A stretch of DNA of 7,651 nt from Candidatus Zixiibacteriota bacterium (GTDB taxonomy: Bacteria; Zixibacteria; MSB-5A5; GN15; JAAZOE01). Location: assembly GCA_028700875.1 (NCBI GenBank), contig JAQVRW010000142.1, positions 1-7,651 on the forward strand. Direction: 5' to 3'. This document shows positions 6,488-7,651 of the stretch, piece after piece; positions within the stretch are counted from its first letter, which is position 1; each line of letters opens with the position of its first letter. The notes beneath the pieces are model-generated. The model searched no databases. It was not told the origin of the DNA and saw nothing but the letters and a program-made list of their open reading frames with translations. A program made the position numbers and the translations under genes.

Positions 6488-6506
6488 CAAAAAAGCGGGC
6501 GATGGG
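6488..6506 (-). repeat. tRNA-Gly 3' end plus T-tract, partner of the 4800-4818 repeat
   Basis: This segment covers the 3' arm of the T-stem, the 3' acceptor strand, the discriminator base and five more T residues followed by G. It is the tRNA-borne copy of the candidate attachment site. The T6 run directly after the acceptor stem may also help end or pause transcription of the tRNA. Confidence 0.4.
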
Positions 6507-6565
6507 AGTTGAACCCACGACGTTCAGCTTGGGAAGCTGACATTCTACCGCTGAATTACGCCCGC
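6494..6565 (-). tRNA. tRNA-Gly (anticodon CCC)
   Basis: The 72-base minus-strand gene folds as a full cloverleaf. The acceptor pairs GCGGGCG with CGCCCGC, the D-stem AUUC/GAAU closes the loop AGCGGUA, and the anticodon stem UCAGC/GCUGA holds the loop UUCCCAA, giving anticodon CCC, which reads the glycine codon GGG. The variable loop is ACGUC and the T-stem GUGGG/CCCAU holds the loop UUCAACU. The discriminator base is U. CCA is not encoded, since UUUUU follows, so it would be added after transcription. A strong promoter lies upstream. Its 3' end is the probable integration site of the neighbouring cassette. Confidence 0.97.
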
Positions 6566-6623
6566 TTACGCTTTATTTTTCGGCCCCTCGTTTTACCGGG
6601 GGCGTCCTTTTTCTTACCGCCGG

Positions 6624-6653
6624 AATGTACCATATCGCCGCCCCGCCTGTCAA
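6624..6653 (-). promoter_or_regulatory. sigma70-type promoter for tRNA-Gly
   Basis: On the minus strand a perfect -35 box TTGACA (6653-6648) is followed after 18 bases by TACATT (6629-6624). Transcription would start near 6617, about 50 bases before the mature tRNA 5' end at 6565. The cassette and perhaps DUF512-der downstream may share this promoter, since none is seen between them. Confidence 0.62.
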
Positions 6654-6717
6654 GCCTGTTGTCGGGTTTCTCGTCCCGTCGTACTGACGGCACTCGGAAC
6701 ACCGACCTACTGGATGG

Positions 6718-7443
6718 CTACTTCGTTTCCCCGCGTTTGCGGCCGGTGAACCAGACGACGATAATCGAAATCTCGTACAATACATACATCGGCCCGGCCA
6801 GCAAAAGTTGGTTGAAGGCGTCCGGGGTGGGCGTCAATATCGCCGAGGCGATCAGGATAACCACGATGGCGTACCGCCGCCCCTTGGAAAGCATCCGGGC
6901 GTTGATCACCCCCATCCGCCCGAGAATAAACGAGGCCACCGGGAGTTCGAACACCAGCCCGAAAGCCAATATCAACATCCCGGCAAAACTGATATAATTA
7001 TCGATCGAAATCAACGGCTGCAATTTGGCGGTGCTGAACCCGAGCATGAACTTGACCGCCACCGGCAACATGACGAAAAAGCACAACGCCGCCCCGATGA
7101 GAAAGAAAATCGTGGCCGAAATGACGATGGGGATGACGATTTTGGCTTCGCTCTTGAGAAGGCCCGGCCCGATAAACATCCACAGGTGATAAAACACCAC
7201 CGGGATGGACACGATCGCCCCCCCGATCAGCGAGAGCTTGATCCGCACCATGAACGCCTCGGTCGGCGCCATGAAATACACCTGCGGCAACGGCGCGGTG
7301 AAAAAGTCGACCAGCTTTTCGGAGAAGAAATAGACCACGACCGCCATCGCGATGATGACGACGACCGATTTGATTAATCGGCTGCGGAGTTCCTCGAGAT
7401 GTTCGAGGAAACTCATTTCCTTTTCGGGCGGTTTGGTCAGCAT
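6718..7443 (-). CDS. tatC: Sec-independent protein translocase subunit TatC
   Basis: From ATG 7443 this is a 241-residue membrane protein of normal TatC length with about six hydrophobic helices. The cytoplasmic N-terminus has the signature FLEHLEELRSRL (12-23), which helps recognise twin-arginine signal peptides. The first helix is about 24-40, followed by the conserved APTEAFMVRIKLSL (59-72). Next come PVVFYHLWMFIGPGLLKSE, with a glutamate near 99, and near the C-terminus TPTPDAFNQLLLAGPMYVLYE. TatC forms the substrate receptor of the Tat complex in the inner membrane and moves folded, often cofactor-bearing proteins across it. No tatA or tatB is in the window. The frame stays open up to a TTG at 7524, but the extra 27 residues are not TatC-like and would overlap the predicted promoter, so ATG 7443 is preferred; ATG 7416 (MSFLEH) is a further possibility. 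The Shine-Dalgarno is weak. Confidence 0.96.
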   Translation of the reverse strand: MLTKPPEKEMSFLEHLEELRSRLIKSVVVIIAMAVVVYFFSEKLVDFFTAPLPQVYFMAPTEAFMVRIKLSLIGGAIVSIPVVFYHLWMFIGPGLLKSEAKIVIPIVISATIFFLIGAALCFFVMLPVAVKFMLGFSTAKLQPLISIDNYISFAGMLILAFGLVFELPVASFILGRMGVINARMLSKGRRYAIVVILIASAILTPTPDAFNQLLLAGPMYVLYEISIIVVWFTGRKRGETK

Positions 7444-7455
7444 ACTCTGTGGTAA

Positions 7456-7484
7456 TTGATACGTTTCCGATGTTCGAAAGTCAA
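7456..7484 (-). promoter_or_regulatory. sigma70-type promoter for tatC
   Basis: On the minus strand TTGACT (7484-7479) and TATCAA (7461-7456) are separated by 17 bases. Transcription would begin about 7448-7450, only a few bases before ATG 7443, giving a very short leader or a leaderless mRNA if that ATG is used, or a leader of about 30 bases if ATG 7416 is used. Confidence 0.5.
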
Positions 7485-7539
7485 ACGGAAAGCGGACGTT
7501 TGGTTTGTCATTCTGAGCATACAATGTAGATACCGTGTC

Positions 7540-7651
7540 TTAGGTCAAGGGTTTTAGCTCCGGGTTAAAGGGTGTTTGGTGTTTGAGCATGGCCTGAGTG
7601 ATAAGCAGGAGCTTTCGCATGCAGGCGGCAATGGCGACCATCTTGGCTTTC
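7540..7651 (-). CDS. IS110-family transposase, C-terminal end (partial)
   Basis: The minus-strand frame entering at the right edge encodes 36 residues ending at TAA 7542-7540. It contains KMVAIAACMRKLLLITQAML, which matches the conserved C-terminal segment of the IS110-type transposase (Transposase_20 region, normally a KxALxAxMRKLL pattern followed by NAML-like residues). These enzymes are DEDD/serine-type recombinases guided by a bridge RNA encoded upstream of or beside the gene; none of that part lies in this window. Only the tail is visible, so whether the element is intact cannot be judged. The nearby element end would lie somewhere between 7540 and the tatC promoter. Confidence 0.85.
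   Translation of the reverse strand, partial: KAKMVAIAACMRKLLLITQAMLKHQTPFNPELKPLT

Noticed and set aside
6583..6603. Inverted repeat GCCCC/GGGGC between tRNA and its promoter
   Set aside because: Only 5 bp with an 11-base loop and no T-tract in the minus direction; it lies in the tRNA leader and is probably incidental.
6676..6690. Inverted repeat CCGTC/GACGG downstream of tatC
   Set aside because: The short stem lacks a following T-tract on either strand, so it is not supported as a tatC terminator.
6808..7377. 189-codon plus-strand ORF rich in Asp, His and Arg
   Set aside because: It is an antisense shadow of tatC; the odd composition is the complement of hydrophobic codons.
7520..7548. 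Outward promoter at the IS110 end, TTGACC at 7548-7543
   Set aside because: No hexamer 16-19 bases downstream resembles TATAAT well enough; the TTGACC is also part of the transposase's last codons.

Overview
The window reads as a stretch of bacterial chromosome from a Gram-negative-type, probably uncultured lineage. The evidence is a twin-arginine translocase gene (tatC), a PEP-CTERM exported protein, a GAF-SpoIIE stress-type phosphatase, the ribosome assembly GTPase Der, and a DUF512 radical-SAM-like gene directly in front of der. Host-like genes are G+C rich (a sampled line inside der is 36/60). FCB-type candidate phyla such as Zixibacteria would fit this mix, but that is inference; no marker here settles taxonomy.

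Layout, left to right. (1) 1-1026, minus: a GAF plus SpoIIE/PP2C phosphatase, cut by the left edge, preceded by a possible 60-codon ORF (1030-1212) with a good Shine-Dalgarno. (2) 1213-1449: divergent intergenic region with a well-formed promoter for the plus-strand gene. (3) 1450-2112, plus: an exported PEP-CTERM protein with its own promoter, RBS and strong hairpin terminator (2143-2170). (4) 2169-4793, minus: DUF512 radical-SAM-like protein and der, joined head to tail with no gap. (5) 4840-6467, minus: an AT-richer three-gene cassette made of a TIGR04255-family protein, an overlapping 86-aa small protein, and a 203-aa protein with a TQDCDL motif. (6) 6494-6565, minus: tRNA-Gly(CCC) with a strong promoter at 6624-6653. 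(7) 6718-7443, minus: tatC with its own near-consensus promoter. (8) 7540-7651, minus: C-terminal end of an IS110-family transposase, running off the right edge.

The most notable structure is the accessory cassette inserted between the 3' end of tRNA-Gly and the DUF512-der pair. It differs in composition from its surroundings. The last bases of the tRNA gene plus its T-tract (6488-6506) are repeated imperfectly (16 of 19 matching, including 11 identical in a row) on the far side of the cassette (4800-4818). This is the geometry of a tRNA-targeted integration with attachment-site remnants. No integrase is present. The tight, overlapping organisation of the three genes suggests they act together; their function is unknown to me.

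Expression: all minus-strand genes from the tRNA to der point the same way, with no convincing promoter between 6467 and 4793, so the tRNA promoter may drive a long transcript. Der is a housekeeping 50S ribosome assembly factor, TatC exports folded proteins, and the PEP-CTERM protein is exported by the general secretory route and processed by an exosortase not encoded here.
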